From positions 18,744 to 82,743 of the forward strand of contig JAMOAB010000060.1 in the NCBI GenBank assembly GCA_023621995.1: 64,000 nt of DNA. The letters run 5' to 3'. The stretch's first letter is position 1. Each line of letters begins with the position of its first letter. The stretch is from Bacillota bacterium. Its GTDB lineage: Bacteria; Bacillota; Clostridia; Caldicoprobacterales; Xylanivirgaceae. Of this stretch, positions 18,068-27,575 are shown piece after piece. The notes under the pieces are model-generated. The model was not told the DNA's origin. It did no database searches and saw only the letters and a list, made by a program, of their open reading frames with translations. A program made the position numbers and the translations under genes.

Positions 18068-19204
18068 TTGGCTAAGCGAGATTACTATGAGGTATTGGGT
18101 GTAGATAGAGATGCAACTGATGAGGATCTAAAAAAAGCATATAGACTGTTGGCAAAGAAATATCATCCTGACCTAAATCCCGATGATCCACAGGCTGAAG
18201 AAAAGTTTAAAGAGGTAAATGAAGCATATGAGGTGTTAAGTGATCCACAAAAGCGTGCTGCCTATGACAGGTTTGGTCATGCCGGAGCTAACGGACAGGG
18301 CTTTGGAGGATTTGATTTTGAAGGATTTGGCGATGGTGGTTTAGGTGATATATTTGATATGTTCTTCGGTGGTGGTACTACTACTGGAGCAGGTCGTAGA
18401 AGAAGGGGTCCAGTTAGGGGTGCCGACCTTAGATACGACCTAGAGATAACATTTGAGGAGGCTGCCTTTGGTGCTGAGAAGGAAATTCAGGTGGTACGGT
18501 TAGAGAATTGTCCTGATTGTGAAGGCACGGGAGGTAAAGAAGGTTCAGAGCCTGTAACATGTTCTCAATGCAATGGTACGGGGCAAGTTTCTTATACCCA
18601 GACTACAGCCTTTGGCAGATTTGTAAATGTCAAGACATGTGATAGATGTGGTGGTGAGGGTACAATAATAAGTGATCCTTGTGATAAATGTCGTGGTAGG
18701 GGTAAGGTACGAACTAGGCGTAAGATAAGTGTCAAGATACCCGCAGGTATAAACGATGGCCAGGCAATTACCCTTCGGGGTGAGGGAGATATAGGTGAGA
18801 GGGGCGGTTCTCCTGGCGATCTATATGTATATATTAGTGTCAAGCCACACAAACTATTTAAACGTGATGGCTACGATATTTACTGTGAAGTACCAATTAC
18901 CTTTGGTCAAGCGGCTTTAGGTGCAGAGATAGATATACCAACATTAGAGGGAACCGATAAGTTCAAGATCCCCGAAGGGACTCAGACAGGTGCTACTTTC
19001 ACACTCAAGAATAGGGGTATATCCTACTTAAGAGGTAGTGGAAGGGGCAACCAATACGTTACGGTTAAGGTTATGGTACCTAAAAATCTAAATGATGAAC
19101 AGAAAGATTTGCTACGCAAATTTGAAAAACTGACTAGCGGCAAAGAGTATCATGAAGAGAGAAAGACTTTCTTTGATAAGATGAAAGATGCATTTGGAAT
19201 GTAG
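18068..19204 (+). CDS. dnaJ: Co-chaperone DnaJ (Hsp40)
   Basis: 378 residues. The J-domain includes [11 protein letters not shown] with the HPD motif that stimulates DnaK; a glycine/phenylalanine stretch follows; then four zinc-binding repeats [24 protein letters not shown] and CDKCRGRG; then the C-terminal substrate-binding domains. The start is TTG 18068 behind GAGGTGG. Transcription must pass the terminator after dnaK. Confidence 0.97.
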   Translation: MAKRDYYEVLGVDRDATDEDLKKAYRLLAKKYHPDLNPDDPQAEEKFKEVNEAYEVLSDPQKRAAYDRFGHAGANGQGFGGFDFEGFGDGGLGDIFDMFFGGGTTTGAGRRRRGPVRGADLRYDLEITFEEAAFGAEKEIQVVRLENCPDCEGTGGKEGSEPVTCSQCNGTGQVSYTQTTAFGRFVNVKTCDRCGGEGTIISDPCDKCRGRGKVRTRRKISVKIPAGINDGQAITLRGEGDIGERGGSPGDLYVYISVKPHKLFKRDGYDIYCEVPITFGQAALGAEIDIPTLEGTDKFKIPEGTQTGATFTLKNRGISYLRGSGRGNQYVTVKVMVPKNLNDEQKDLLRKFEKLTSGKEYHEERKTFFDKMKDAFGM

Positions 19205-19245
19205 ATATAAATTTTATAATATGAAGAAGGAGGCACCCTTATTAA

Positions 19246-20190
19246 ATGAATTGGATTGAGATAGTAGTGAGGACAACATCAGAAGGTGTTGATATTATAT
19301 CCCAAATATTATATGAGGTGGGAGTGCCTGGTGTTGTCATTCAAGATCCTGATGATCTATTAACACTTAAGTCCCAACCTGGAGATTGGGACTATATTGA
19401 CGAGAATCTACTGGGGATGGCAGATGAAGATGTAATTGTCAAAGGATATTTAAGAGAAGATGATAAGTTCCATGACAAGCTCCAGTATGTAAAAGATAGG
19501 GTGCAGGGCCTCTTTACTAAAGATTTAGGACTTGATATTGGATCTTGTGAACTTGAGCTTTCAAGCGTAAAGGAAGAAGATTGGGCTAACAATTGGAAAA
19601 AATATTTCAAACCTAAAAAAGTAGGTGAAAGAACTGTAATAAAACCAACATGGGAGAAGTATTCGCCAAAAGAGGATGAGGTAGTGGTTGAGATAGATCC
19701 AGGTATGGCATTTGGCACAGGTACCCATGAAACTACCATATTATGTATACGTATGTTAGAACGATATGTGGATGCCTCTTCTGAGGTGCTAGATATAGGC
19801 TGTGGTACAGGTATATTGTCTATTGTGAGCGTTCTCTTAGGGGCAAAGGGGGCTACTGCAGTAGATATAGATGAAGATGCTATTCACATAGCAAAGGTAA
19901 ATAGTATGATAAACAATACTGGCAATAGGATAAAAGTGGTTCATGGAGATCTATTAGATAAAGTACAGGGTACATTTGACATAGTTATAGCCAATATAGT
20001 ATCTGATGCCATAATTGAACTCTCTAATAATGTAAATTCGTATATCAAACAGAATGGCTTGTTTATCGCTTCGGGTATAATACTAGAGAGATTGGATGAG
20101 ATAGAGAGAGTTTTAAGCAATAATGGTTTTCATAAGGTGGAGACCATGACACTTGGTGAGTGGGCAGTTGTGGTGAGTAGACGTGCATAG
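19246..20190 (+). CDS. prmA: Ribosomal protein L11 methyltransferase
   Basis: 314 residues. The PrmA signature EIDPGMAFGTGTHETT is at about residues 149-165 and the SAM-binding motif VLDIGCGTGILSI follows, then VVHGDLLDKV and DIVIANIVSDAII. It trimethylates ribosomal protein L11. The N-terminal domain (MNWIEIVVRTTSEGVD) is the L11-recognition part. Its last 8 bases overlap rsmE, as in many Firmicutes. Confidence 0.95.
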   Translation: MNWIEIVVRTTSEGVDIISQILYEVGVPGVVIQDPDDLLTLKSQPGDWDYIDENLLGMADEDVIVKGYLREDDKFHDKLQYVKDRVQGLFTKDLGLDIGSCELELSSVKEEDWANNWKKYFKPKKVGERTVIKPTWEKYSPKEDEVVVEIDPGMAFGTGTHETTILCIRMLERYVDASSEVLDIGCGTGILSIVSVLLGAKGATAVDIDEDAIHIAKVNSMINNTGNRIKVVHGDLLDKVQGTFDIVIANIVSDAIIELSNNVNSYIKQNGLFIASGIILERLDEIERVLSNNGFHKVETMTLGEWAVVVSRRA

Positions 20191-20926
20191 ATTTTTTGTA
20201 GATAAAACCAATATTGATAATGGCAACTTCCATATAGATGGTGATGACGCTAAACATATAGGCAAGGTAATTCGCCTTAGAGAGGGTGACATCATAGAGT
20301 TATGTGATTCACAGGGGATGGACTATATTGGTACCATTACCCATATGGATAGGGATAAGATATATGGACGTATAGAGAAGAGTTATCCATCTATAAGCGA
20401 ACCGAGTTGTAAGCTTACCCTGTATCAAGGTATACCCAAAGGTGATAAGATGGATACCATAATCCAAAAAAGTGTTGAGCTTGGCGTATATAGTGTGGTG
20501 CCTGTGATGACGGAGAGGACTGTTGTAAAATTTAAAAGTCAAGTTGATATAGATAAAAAGACTACTCGTTGGCAGAGGATTGCCAAGGAGGCGGCAAAGC
20601 AGAGTAAGAGAAGTATAGTACCGTCTGTCTTGGAGCCTATATCATTTACTGAAGCTCTTGGGAGGCGTCACCAATTGATGATATTTTTCTGGGAAGAGGA
20701 GCAAAATCTAAGTCTAAAGGATAGGCTTGCATCAATCCATTCTATAGAAGATATAGGTATATTTATAGGTCCTGAGGGTGGATTTTCTACAGATGAGGCC
20801 ATATGTGCCAAGGATAGCGGTTGGCACGTTACAACTCTCGGTCCTAGAATACTGAGAACCGAAACTGTGAGCCTAGCTGCAATATCTGCTATAATGTTTT
20901 ATCTGGAGGAGTGGCAATGGAGATGA
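20183..20926 (+). CDS. rsmE: 16S rRNA (uracil-1498-N3)-methyltransferase
   Basis: 247 residues of the SPOUT class. N-terminal PUA-like region (HRFFVDKTNIDNGNFHIDGDDAKHI) and C-terminal knot with FIGPEGGFSTDEA and LGPRILRTETVSLAAISAI, the RsmE signature. Starts with GTG 20183, inside the end of prmA, so translation is coupled. It ends inside the start of mtaB. Confidence 0.95.
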   Translation: MHRFFVDKTNIDNGNFHIDGDDAKHIGKVIRLREGDIIELCDSQGMDYIGTITHMDRDKIYGRIEKSYPSISEPSCKLTLYQGIPKGDKMDTIIQKSVELGVYSVVPVMTERTVVKFKSQVDIDKKTTRWQRIAKEAAKQSKRSIVPSVLEPISFTEALGRRHQLMIFFWEEEQNLSLKDRLASIHSIEDIGIFIGPEGGFSTDEAICAKDSGWHVTTLGPRILRTETVSLAAISAIMFYLEEWQWR

Positions 20927-22233
20927 CCTCTAAAAAGAAAGTAGCTTTCTATACATTGGGATGCAAGGTAAATCAATATGATACCCACGCCATGATGGAA
21001 GAATTCAGAGATAAGGGCTACGAAATAGTAGACTTCGATGAATATGCTAATGTGTATATAGTAAATACCTGTACTGTCACCAATCTGAGTGACAGAAAAT
21101 CTAGGCAGATGTTGAGGAGGGCCCATAGGAAAAACCCCGATGCTATAATAGGTGCAGTGGGCTGTTATGCCCAGAGGGGTGCACAAGAGCTCCTTGCCAT
21201 ACCAGGTATTAAGCTTATACTCGGCAATAGGGATAGGCATAATATAGCAGAATATATAGAGAGAATAGAAAAGACTGGTGTTCCCATAAACGGAGTATCT
21301 GATATCATGAAGGAACGCACATTCGAGGAGACTCCCATATCATCGTATAGTGAGAGGACTAGGGCAGTTATAAAGGTTCAAGAGGGATGTAATCAATTTT
21401 GTACCTATTGTATAATACCCTATGCTAGAGGTCCTATAAGGAGTAGAGATCCTAACAATATCTTAGATGAAGTGAAGAGGTTGGTAGAGGTAGGATACAA
21501 GGAGATAGTATTCACAGGCATACATGTCACATCATATGGCAAGGATATTGGAGACATAGATTTAATAGGCCTTATAGAGCTAATCCATAACATAGATGGA
21601 CTGGAACGTATACGCTTAGGCTCACTTGAACCTACCTATATAGATGAACGATTTATAGATATCTTCAGTACCCTCCCGAAGATGTGTCCCCACTTTCATA
21701 TATCTCTCCAAAGTGGAAGTGATAAGACATTAAAGCGCATGGGACGACGATATACTGCCGATGAATATAGAAAGATTGTTGAGAATCTTCGAAAGGTCAG
21801 TGAAGATGTCTCGGTGACGACCGATGTAATGGTTGGCTTTCCTGGAGAGACAGATGAAGAGTTTAATGAGACGTACCAGTTTGTAGAGGATGTAGCATTT
21901 AGCAAGATCCATGTCTTCCAATATTCTCCTAGGGAAGGTACGCCAGCTGCGCGATTTAAAGCCCAGGTTCCCTCCCAAATAAAGGCTGCTCGAAGCGACA
22001 AGCTGATAGAGTTGGGAACTAGATTAGAACAAGAATTTATGGATAAGTTTATAGGCACAGAAGAAAAGGTGTTGTTTGAGCAACTCATACCCGGAAGTAG
22101 CAATATATATGAAGGCTATACAGAAAATTATATAAAAGTTGCGGCAGAGAGTAGCCATGATATTCAAAATGAGATAATATCTGTCGTGTTAGAGCGTATG
22201 GAGGACGACATTTTATTGGGAAAGATTAGATAA
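20917..22233 (+). CDS. mtaB: tRNA t6A37 methylthiotransferase MtaB
   Basis: About 438 residues. The UPF0004 domain opens FYTLGCKVNQYDT with cysteines at VNTCTVTN and GAVGCYAQRG, the radical SAM motif is CNQFCTYCIIPYARG (C158, C162, C165), and a C-terminal TRAM domain follows. It converts t6A37 in tRNA to ms2t6A37. GGAGG precedes ATG 20917 by 7 bases; a GTG at 20911 abuts that site and is unlikely. Last gene of the heat-shock/translation cluster before a terminator. Confidence 0.95.
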   Translation: MEMTSKKKVAFYTLGCKVNQYDTHAMMEEFRDKGYEIVDFDEYANVYIVNTCTVTNLSDRKSRQMLRRAHRKNPDAIIGAVGCYAQRGAQELLAIPGIKLILGNRDRHNIAEYIERIEKTGVPINGVSDIMKERTFEETPISSYSERTRAVIKVQEGCNQFCTYCIIPYARGPIRSRDPNNILDEVKRLVEVGYKEIVFTGIHVTSYGKDIGDIDLIGLIELIHNIDGLERIRLGSLEPTYIDERFIDIFSTLPKMCPHFHISLQSGSDKTLKRMGRRYTADEYRKIVENLRKVSEDVSVTTDVMVGFPGETDEEFNETYQFVEDVAFSKIHVFQYSPREGTPAARFKAQVPSQIKAARSDKLIELGTRLEQEFMDKFIGTEEKVLFEQLIPGSSNIYEGYTENYIKVAAESSHDIQNEIISVVLERMEDDILLGKIR

Positions 22234-22234
22234 G

Positions 22235-22275
22235 AAAAAGCTATACCATTTTTGAGGCTATGGGGTATGGCTTTT
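22235..22275 (+). terminator. Intrinsic terminator after mtaB
   Basis: AAAAGCTATACC and GGTATGGCTTTT pair over 12 bases with one G-U; the T-tract lies in the right arm and continues as CTTTTC. Confidence 0.85.
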
Positions 22276-22399
22276 CTGTTTTCTATAACAGAAAAAGATT
22301 ATTTTTATTATATAAGCAGATCTATAGATATATTGTATATAAAAAAGGTTTTTAAGTTTTTATAGAGAATATATATATGTGACTGATGGAGGTGAAAAT

Positions 22400-22744
22400 A
22401 TGAAGGACTGTATATTCTGTAAAATTGCAAACAAGGAGATACCCTCCAAAATCATATATGAGGATGATACCATAGTGGTATTCCAAGATATAGAACCACA
22501 AGCTCCTGTGCATGTTTTGATAATTCCCAAACAGCATATATCTTCATTGAACGATATAGACGAAGATAAGGCAGGTATTATATCACACATATTTACTCAA
22601 ATACCTGATTTAGCAAAGGAACTAGGTGTGCATGAATCGGGCTATAGGGTAGTTGTAAACTGTGGTGCAGATGGAGGACAGTCAGTGGGGCATCTCCATT
22701 ATCACCTATTAGGTGGAAGGTCTTTAACTTGGCCTCCAGGTTGA
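22400..22744 (+). CDS. HIT family nucleotide-binding protein (HinT-like)
   Basis: 114 residues: DCIFCKIANKEIPSKIIYEDD at the N-terminus with a zinc-binding-type CxxC, and the histidine triad HLHYHLLGGR at the C-terminus. HinT-type proteins hydrolyse aminoacyl-adenylates and other purine phosphoramidates. GGAGGTG precedes ATG 22400 by 6 bases; an in-frame ATG... upstream extension to 22379 is unsupported. Found beside rpsU-yqeY in many clostridia. Confidence 0.93.
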   Translation: MKDCIFCKIANKEIPSKIIYEDDTIVVFQDIEPQAPVHVLIIPKQHISSLNDIDEDKAGIISHIFTQIPDLAKELGVHESGYRVVVNCGADGGQSVGHLHYHLLGGRSLTWPPG

Positions 22745-22759
22745 TGGGCCAAATTAATG

Positions 22760-22789
22760 TTGACATACTAAATTTTATTGGAGTATAAT
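22760..22789 (+). promoter_or_regulatory. Sigma-A promoter for rpsU-yqeY
   Basis: TTGACA, 18 bases, TATAAT, about 90 bases ahead of rpsU. Confidence 0.8.
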
Positions 22790-22879
22790 ATATTATATAT
22801 GTATTAAAATGTGGTATTTCCATGGTGTCCCATGTCCTGGGGGATGGTTAAGTTGTCCTAGTGGAGGGAGGGAAGTCAA

Positions 22880-23056
22880 GTGTCAGAAGTTAGAGTTGGA
22901 GAAAATGAATCTTTTGAAAATGCTCTGAGGCGTTTTAAGCGTCAGTGTGCCCGATCAGGCGTTATGTCTGAAATGAGAAAGAGGGAACACTATGAAAAGC
23001 CGAGCGTTAGACGTAAGAAAAAGTCTGAAGCCGCTCGCAAGAAGAGAAGATATTAA
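22880..23056 (+). CDS. rpsU: 30S ribosomal protein S21
   Basis: 58 residues read directly from the sequence. It begins at GTG 22880 ([20 protein letters not shown]) and ends with the basic stretch [14 protein letters not shown]. Length and sequence fit S21 throughout. GGAGGGAGGGAAG precedes the start. It is the first gene after a strong promoter and is followed 12 bases later by yqeY, the conserved Firmicute pairing. Confidence 0.96.
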   Translation: MSEVRVGENESFENALRRFKRQCARSGVMSEMRKREHYEKPSVRRKKKSEAARKKRRY

Positions 23057-23068
23057 GGAAGTGAATAT

Positions 23069-23512
23069 ATGGACCTTAAAAAGCGGTTACTAGAGGACTT
23101 TAAGATTGCTATGAGAGAAAAAGACGATGTAAAGAAGAATACCATAACAATGGTAAGGGCTGCTATACTACAACGTGAAAAGGATGAACAGATTGAGTTA
23201 GATGATGAAGATATAATTGAAGTATTATCTAGCGAATTAAAAAAGAGGGAAGCCTCACTAGAAGCAGCTGAAAAGGGTAACCGCCCTGATATTATTAAAG
23301 ATATAAAATATGAAATGGTAATATTAAAGGAATACCTTCCTCAACAGTTGACTGAAGAAGAGATAGATACTATAGTAGCTCAAGTGGTTGAAGAACTTGG
23401 AGCTAGTAGTATGAAGGACATGGGTAGAGTCATGGGAAAGCTCATGCCTAAGCTTAAAGGTAGAGCTGATGGCAAGCTTGTAAATGAAATTGCAAGGAAA
23501 CATTTGCAATAA
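23069..23512 (+). CDS. yqeY: YqeY / GatB-like domain protein
   Basis: 147 residues, almost all helical. It shows the YqeY pattern LKKRLLEDFKIAMREKD, then IEVLSSELKKREASLEAAEKG, EYLPQQLTEEEI and MGRVMGKLMPKLKGRADGKLVNEIARKHL. The C-terminal part resembles the tail of GatB, the tRNA amidotransferase subunit, and is thought to contact tRNA. Its cellular role is not settled. Co-transcribed with rpsU and ends at a strong terminator. Confidence 0.92.
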   Translation: MDLKKRLLEDFKIAMREKDDVKKNTITMVRAAILQREKDEQIELDDEDIIEVLSSELKKREASLEAAEKGNRPDIIKDIKYEMVILKEYLPQQLTEEEIDTIVAQVVEELGASSMKDMGRVMGKLMPKLKGRADGKLVNEIARKHLQ

Positions 23513-23516
23513 TCAT

Positions 23517-23551
23517 AAAAAAACCTGGTATAATTTTATACCAGGTTTTTC
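23517..23551 (+). terminator. Intrinsic terminator after yqeY
   Basis: AACCTGGTATA and TATACCAGGTT form an 11-bp perfect stem flanked by A- and T-tracts, so it could work on both strands. Confidence 0.92.
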
Positions 23552-23650
23552 TCTTATTATGCTATAATATAGATATAAAATCGTGCTATTATACTTATAC
23601 TATAATTAAGGGTAATAGTGACTAAATAAATTTGTAAAAGGAGGTAAGCT

Positions 23651-24646
23651 ATGGGTTCTAGTGCGTTAATGGTAATAGGAATAATAATCGCTATAATCAT
23701 TGTATTGGCAATAATACTCACATTTGTGCCCCTTGGTCTGTGGATCTCATCTATGGCTGCAGGTGTCAAAGTGAGTATATTTGACCTCATAGGTATGAGG
23801 CTTAGAAGGGTGGTGCCGGCGCGAATAATAAATCCCCTTGTCAAGGCGATAAAAGCAGGTTTAGATGTAAGTGTAGATGAACTTGAGGCACACTATTTAG
23901 CAGGGGGTAATGTAGATAGGGTGGTAAATGCATTGATTGCAGCCCAGCGGGCCGATATTCCTTTGGAGTTTGAAAGAGCCGCAGCCATAGATCTAGCAGG
24001 TAGAGATGTTCTTCAGGCAGTGCAGATGAGTGTAAATCCCAGGGTTATTGAGACTCCTAATGTGTCTGCAGTTGCAAAGGATGGTATAGAAGTAATTGTA
24101 AAGGCACGAGTTACTGTCAGGGCAAACATTGACAGATTGGTTGGAGGTGCTGGGGAGGAGACCATAATTGCAAGAGTAGGCGAGGGTATTGTAACTACTG
24201 TAGGCTCATCAGAATCTCATAAGGAAGTTTTGGAAAATCCAGACGCCATATCGCGAACGGTGCTTACAAAGAGTCTTCACGCAGGTACTGCATTTGAAAT
24301 ACTCTCAATAGACATTGCAGATGTAGATGTAGGTAGAAACATAGGTGCTCAGCTTCAGACAGACCAGGCAGAAGCTGATAAACGAATTGCCCAAGCTAAG
24401 GCAGAGGAGAGAAGGGCGATGGCTGTTGCCAGAGAACAAGAGATGATAGCATTTGTACAGGAGATGCGAGGTAAGGTAGTAGAGGCAGAATCAGAAGTGC
24501 CTAAGGCACTGGCAGATGCCCTTCGTGAGGGGAAAATGGGAGTTATGGATTATTTTAATATGAAAAATCTAATTGCAGATACACAGATGAGGGATTCAAT
24601 ATCAAAGCTAAGTGATACTGATAACACTAAAGATGGTGACAGATAG
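23651..24646 (+). CDS. floA: Flotillin-like scaffold protein FloA
   Basis: 331 residues. An N-terminal membrane hairpin (about residues 5-30, [21 protein letters not shown]) is followed by the PHB/SPFH-like domain and a coiled-coil region rich in [20 protein letters not shown]. FloA organises membrane microdomains in Firmicutes and influences sporulation and protein secretion. The NfeD-type partner (yqeZ) that precedes floA in Bacillus is absent here; the gene follows the yqeY terminator directly. Starts at ATG 23651 behind AGGAGG. Confidence 0.95.
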   Translation: MGSSALMVIGIIIAIIIVLAIILTFVPLGLWISSMAAGVKVSIFDLIGMRLRRVVPARIINPLVKAIKAGLDVSVDELEAHYLAGGNVDRVVNALIAAQRADIPLEFERAAAIDLAGRDVLQAVQMSVNPRVIETPNVSAVAKDGIEVIVKARVTVRANIDRLVGGAGEETIIARVGEGIVTTVGSSESHKEVLENPDAISRTVLTKSLHAGTAFEILSIDIADVDVGRNIGAQLQTDQAEADKRIAQAKAEERRAMAVAREQEMIAFVQEMRGKVVEAESEVPKALADALREGKMGVMDYFNMKNLIADTQMRDSISKLSDTDNTKDGDR

Positions 24647-24663
24647 AAAGCGGTGATAACCTC

Positions 24664-24996
24664 ATGTGGCCATTTTTTATATTTTTAACATTGGTATTGG
24701 TAAGTACGTGGATACAGTCACTTTCCCAAAGCAGTGGGAGGCAAGAACAAAAAAAGGTAGTTAAACCAACAGTCTATCCCACGGTTCATCCTAAAACTGA
24801 AACAGATTATAGTTATGATAGGGAAAGCTCACCAAAAACATCACCTAGTATAAGTAAGCCTAGTGATGATATAAGGATGTCTAGCAATAATAATAAAATA
24901 ACTGAAAAACCCCATCCCATGGTTACAAAGGATTCGGTATTAAATGGTATAATAATGGCGGAACTCCTATCTCCGCCTAAATGCAAGAGAAGATAA
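24664..24996 (+). CDS. Small membrane-anchored protein with conserved C-terminal motif
   Basis: 110 residues. A short N-terminal membrane segment (WPFFIFLTLVLVSTWIQSL) is followed by a disordered serine/proline/threonine-rich linker and a C-terminal segment SVLNGIIMAELLSPPKCKRR. I recall similar endings (GIIMSEILGPPKAKRR-type) in several clostridial proteins beside this cluster, but no function. It lies 17 bases after floA and is followed by a terminator, so it is probably a floA operon partner. The position matches Bacillus yqfB only loosely. Confidence 0.7.
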   Translation: MWPFFIFLTLVLVSTWIQSLSQSSGRQEQKKVVKPTVYPTVHPKTETDYSYDRESSPKTSPSISKPSDDIRMSSNNNKITEKPHPMVTKDSVLNGIIMAELLSPPKCKRR

Positions 24997-25023
24997 GCGA
25001 TGCTAAAGAGCATCGCTTTTTTT
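24995..25023 (+). terminator. Intrinsic terminator after the floA operon
   Basis: AAGCGATGC and GCATCGCTT form a 9-bp perfect stem with a 6-base loop followed by Ts. Confidence 0.92.
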
Positions 25024-25076
25024 CTTCTAGTTTTTTAATAATGTGCATATCTATATATTATCAGGAGGTTGAAGAT

Positions 25077-25355
25077 ATGCGACGGAAGAAGATTGAAGAT
25101 GTAAAGATGAAGGTATCAGATGCCTTTGAACTTCCTAAAGAGATTACTTTAAATCTACCTAAGATCAGTATTATAGGTAATATACAGATGATTGTTGAGA
25201 ACCATAAGGGAATAATAGAGTATGCTCCAGAGCGTATAAGGATCAATTCATCTATTGGAGTTATAAGAATAGAAGGTGAAGGTATGAATCTTCGCAATAT
25301 AGCAAGCGATGACATAATAGTAACTGGAACGATAAAAAAGATAGAATATATATGA
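25077..25355 (+). CDS. yqfC: Sporulation protein YqfC
   Basis: 92 residues starting at ATG 25077, 8 bases after AGGAGG. The pattern ELPKEITLNLPKISIIGN, then VENHKGIIEYAPERIRI and GVIRIEGEGMNLRNIASDDIIVTGTI, is the YabP/YqfC family, made in the mother cell under sigma-E in Bacillus. It is directly upstream of yqfD, its usual partner; the pair is thought to be needed for a late sporulation step. No clear sigma-E promoter is visible. Confidence 0.92.
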   Translation: MRRKKIEDVKMKVSDAFELPKEITLNLPKISIIGNIQMIVENHKGIIEYAPERIRINSSIGVIRIEGEGMNLRNIASDDIIVTGTIKKIEYI

Positions 25356-25376
25356 CTATAAGTTGGAGTGAGAGCT

Positions 25377-26588
25377 ATGCTAGTAAAGAGAATATGGCAC
25401 TTTTTTGCAGGTTATATTCTCATAGAAGTAGAGGGTCTTTCTATAGAGAAGTTTATGAATCTGACCATATTAAAAGGTATATATATGTGGAATGTCAAGC
25501 GAACCAGTTACACAACTTTAACAGCATACATGGGGATAAGAGATTTTAAAAAACTCAGGCAGATTCAAAAAAAGGTCAGATGTAGGGTAAAAATAAGAGA
25601 TAAAAGAGGGCTACCCTTTATAATGCATAAACTTAAAAGAAGAAAGGCCCTTCTCATAGGGATGATGTTTTTTTTGGTATCTATATACACCATATCGGCC
25701 TTTATATGGGTTGTGGAGATAGAAGGCTTAGAGACAATGGATGAAGATATTATAAGGGATACTATAGGCCAATTTGGCATATTACCAGGGAGTTTTAAAG
25801 GACATATAGATATTCCATATGTGGAAAATAGGATGATGATAGAGGTTCCCGATATATCATGGATAAGTATAGAGTTTAAAGGAACTAGGGCAATTGTCAG
25901 GGTGGTAGAGGCAGTAAAACCCCCTGACATGGTAGATATAGATGACCCATGCAATATAGTGGCTACTAAGGCAGGGATTATACATAAGATGATAGTACTG
26001 GAAGGATATCCTATAGTAGGAGAAGGGGATGTAGTAGAACCTGGCCAACTTCTTGTAAGTGGCATATTAGATTACACTGAAACTACGGGAGTGAGATATG
26101 TACATGCCATGGGGGAAATATTGGCTAGGACGTGGTATGAGACAAAGGGGGAAGTGCATATAGGAGACTTGGCATACGTACGAACAGGACGTACTGTTGA
26201 ATGTAAATATTTAAGCTTAGGTGATTACATAATGGATTTCGCGGTAGAGGACATCCCATTTGAGAGATATGAAGTAGTAGAGAGAAAAGAATTATTCTTC
26301 GGTGAGGGGAAATTCATACCATTAGAGTTCATAGTGAGGGAATATGTAGAGCTAGAATCTCTTCCAAATGATGTCGTACTTGAAAAGGCAAAGGCAGAGG
26401 CAAAGAGATTGGCATTAGAGAGTATAGAAGCTACCATATCTGAAGGGGGAAAAATTATTGACAAAACGTACAAATACGATATTATAGAAGGAGAAAGGGT
26501 AGTGTGTATTATATATATTGAAGTTATAGAAGATATTGGTATACAAGAGAAAATTATAATCAATCGGGAGGAAGCGCCTATTGGATAG
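25377..26588 (+). CDS. yqfD: Sporulation protein YqfD
   Basis: About 403 residues of the YqfD/stage IV family. A basic N-terminal domain (KRTSYTTLTAYMGIRDFKKL) precedes one transmembrane helix (about residues 90-110, ALLIGMMFFLVSIYTISAFIW) and a large extracytoplasmic domain with POTRA-like VVEIEGLETMDEDIIRDTI and VVEPGQLLVSGILDY. ATG 25377 is 9 bases after GGAG. The last 8 bases overlap phoH, so the two are coupled. Confidence 0.92.
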   Translation: MLVKRIWHFFAGYILIEVEGLSIEKFMNLTILKGIYMWNVKRTSYTTLTAYMGIRDFKKLRQIQKKVRCRVKIRDKRGLPFIMHKLKRRKALLIGMMFFLVSIYTISAFIWVVEIEGLETMDEDIIRDTIGQFGILPGSFKGHIDIPYVENRMMIEVPDISWISIEFKGTRAIVRVVEAVKPPDMVDIDDPCNIVATKAGIIHKMIVLEGYPIVGEGDVVEPGQLLVSGILDYTETTGVRYVHAMGEILARTWYETKGEVHIGDLAYVRTGRTVECKYLSLGDYIMDFAVEDIPFERYEVVERKELFFGEGKFIPLEFIVREYVELESLPNDVVLEKAKAEAKRLALESIEATISEGGKIIDKTYKYDIIEGERVVCIIYIEVIEDIGIQEKIIINREEAPIG

Positions 26589-27564
26589 TATATTAAAGGA
26601 ACGGGATATTGAAATTACTAATATGGAAAATTCAATTATACTATTTGGCAATTTTGATCGTAATATAAAGCTCATAGAAGATGAATTAGATGTAAATGTA
26701 ATAGTTAGAGATACCCATATAAAAATAGTTGGTGACGAAACCAATGTAGAGCTTGCTTATGTAGTAATTAAAAAGCTTTTAGATATAATTGATCGGGGTG
26801 AAAACATAGATAAAACTAGGGTGCGTTATGCTATTTCTTTGGCACTTGAAGGGAGAGAGGATCTGATAGAACAGATTGTAGATGAGGTTGTATGTATAAG
26901 CCATAGGGGAAAGCAGGTAAAGTGTAAGACATTTGGACAAAGGTTGTATGTGAATGCCATAAAAGATAATGATATAGTCTTTGGCATAGGGCCTGCCGGT
27001 ACAGGTAAGACCTATCTTGCTGTAGCCATGGCTGTTGCTGCCTTTAAAAACAAAGAAGTCAGTCGTATCATTTTAACACGTCCAGCAGTTGAAGCAGGTG
27101 AAAAATTAGGCTTTTTACCTGGTGATTTGCAAAATAAAGTAGATCCATATCTTCGCCCTCTATACGATGCCTTATTCGACCTTTTTGGGCCAGAGACCTA
27201 CCCTAAATTGTTAGAAAGTGGTATTATAGAGATAGCACCCCTTGCATACATGAGGGGTAGGACCCTGGACGATTCTTTTGTCATATTAGATGAGGGCCAA
27301 AATACAACGCAAGAACAGATGAAGATGTTTTTGACCCGATTAGGTGTTGGATCAAAGGCAGTTATAACTGGAGATATTACCCAGATAGACTTGCCCAGAA
27401 ACCAAGAATCTGGTCTTGTAGAGGCAACACATATTCTTAAAGACATTGACGGAATAGAATTTGTCTACCTAACCCACAGAGACATAGTTCGTCATGAACT
27501 GGTCATGAAGATAGTACAGGCTTATGAAAAGTATGATAAGAGAAGAGCAGAAATTGATAAATAA
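26581..27564 (+). CDS. phoH: PhoH family ATPase (PhoL type)
   Basis: 327 residues. A short KH-like N-terminal region (NSIILFGNFDRNIKLIEDELDV) precedes the P-loop domain with Walker A GPAGTGKTYLA, ILTRPAVEAGEKLGFLPGDL, and FVILDEGQNTTQEQMKM as Walker B. PhoH proteins are often linked to RNA metabolism and are fused or adjacent to YbeY, as here. TTG start at 26581 behind GGGAGG, inside the end of yqfD. Confidence 0.93.
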   Translation: MDSILKERDIEITNMENSIILFGNFDRNIKLIEDELDVNVIVRDTHIKIVGDETNVELAYVVIKKLLDIIDRGENIDKTRVRYAISLALEGREDLIEQIVDEVVCISHRGKQVKCKTFGQRLYVNAIKDNDIVFGIGPAGTGKTYLAVAMAVAAFKNKEVSRIILTRPAVEAGEKLGFLPGDLQNKVDPYLRPLYDALFDLFGPETYPKLLESGIIEIAPLAYMRGRTLDDSFVILDEGQNTTQEQMKMFLTRLGVGSKAVITGDITQIDLPRNQESGLVEATHILKDIDGIEFVYLTHRDIVRHELVMKIVQAYEKYDKRRAEIDK

Positions 27565-27575
27565 GGAGAATGAAT

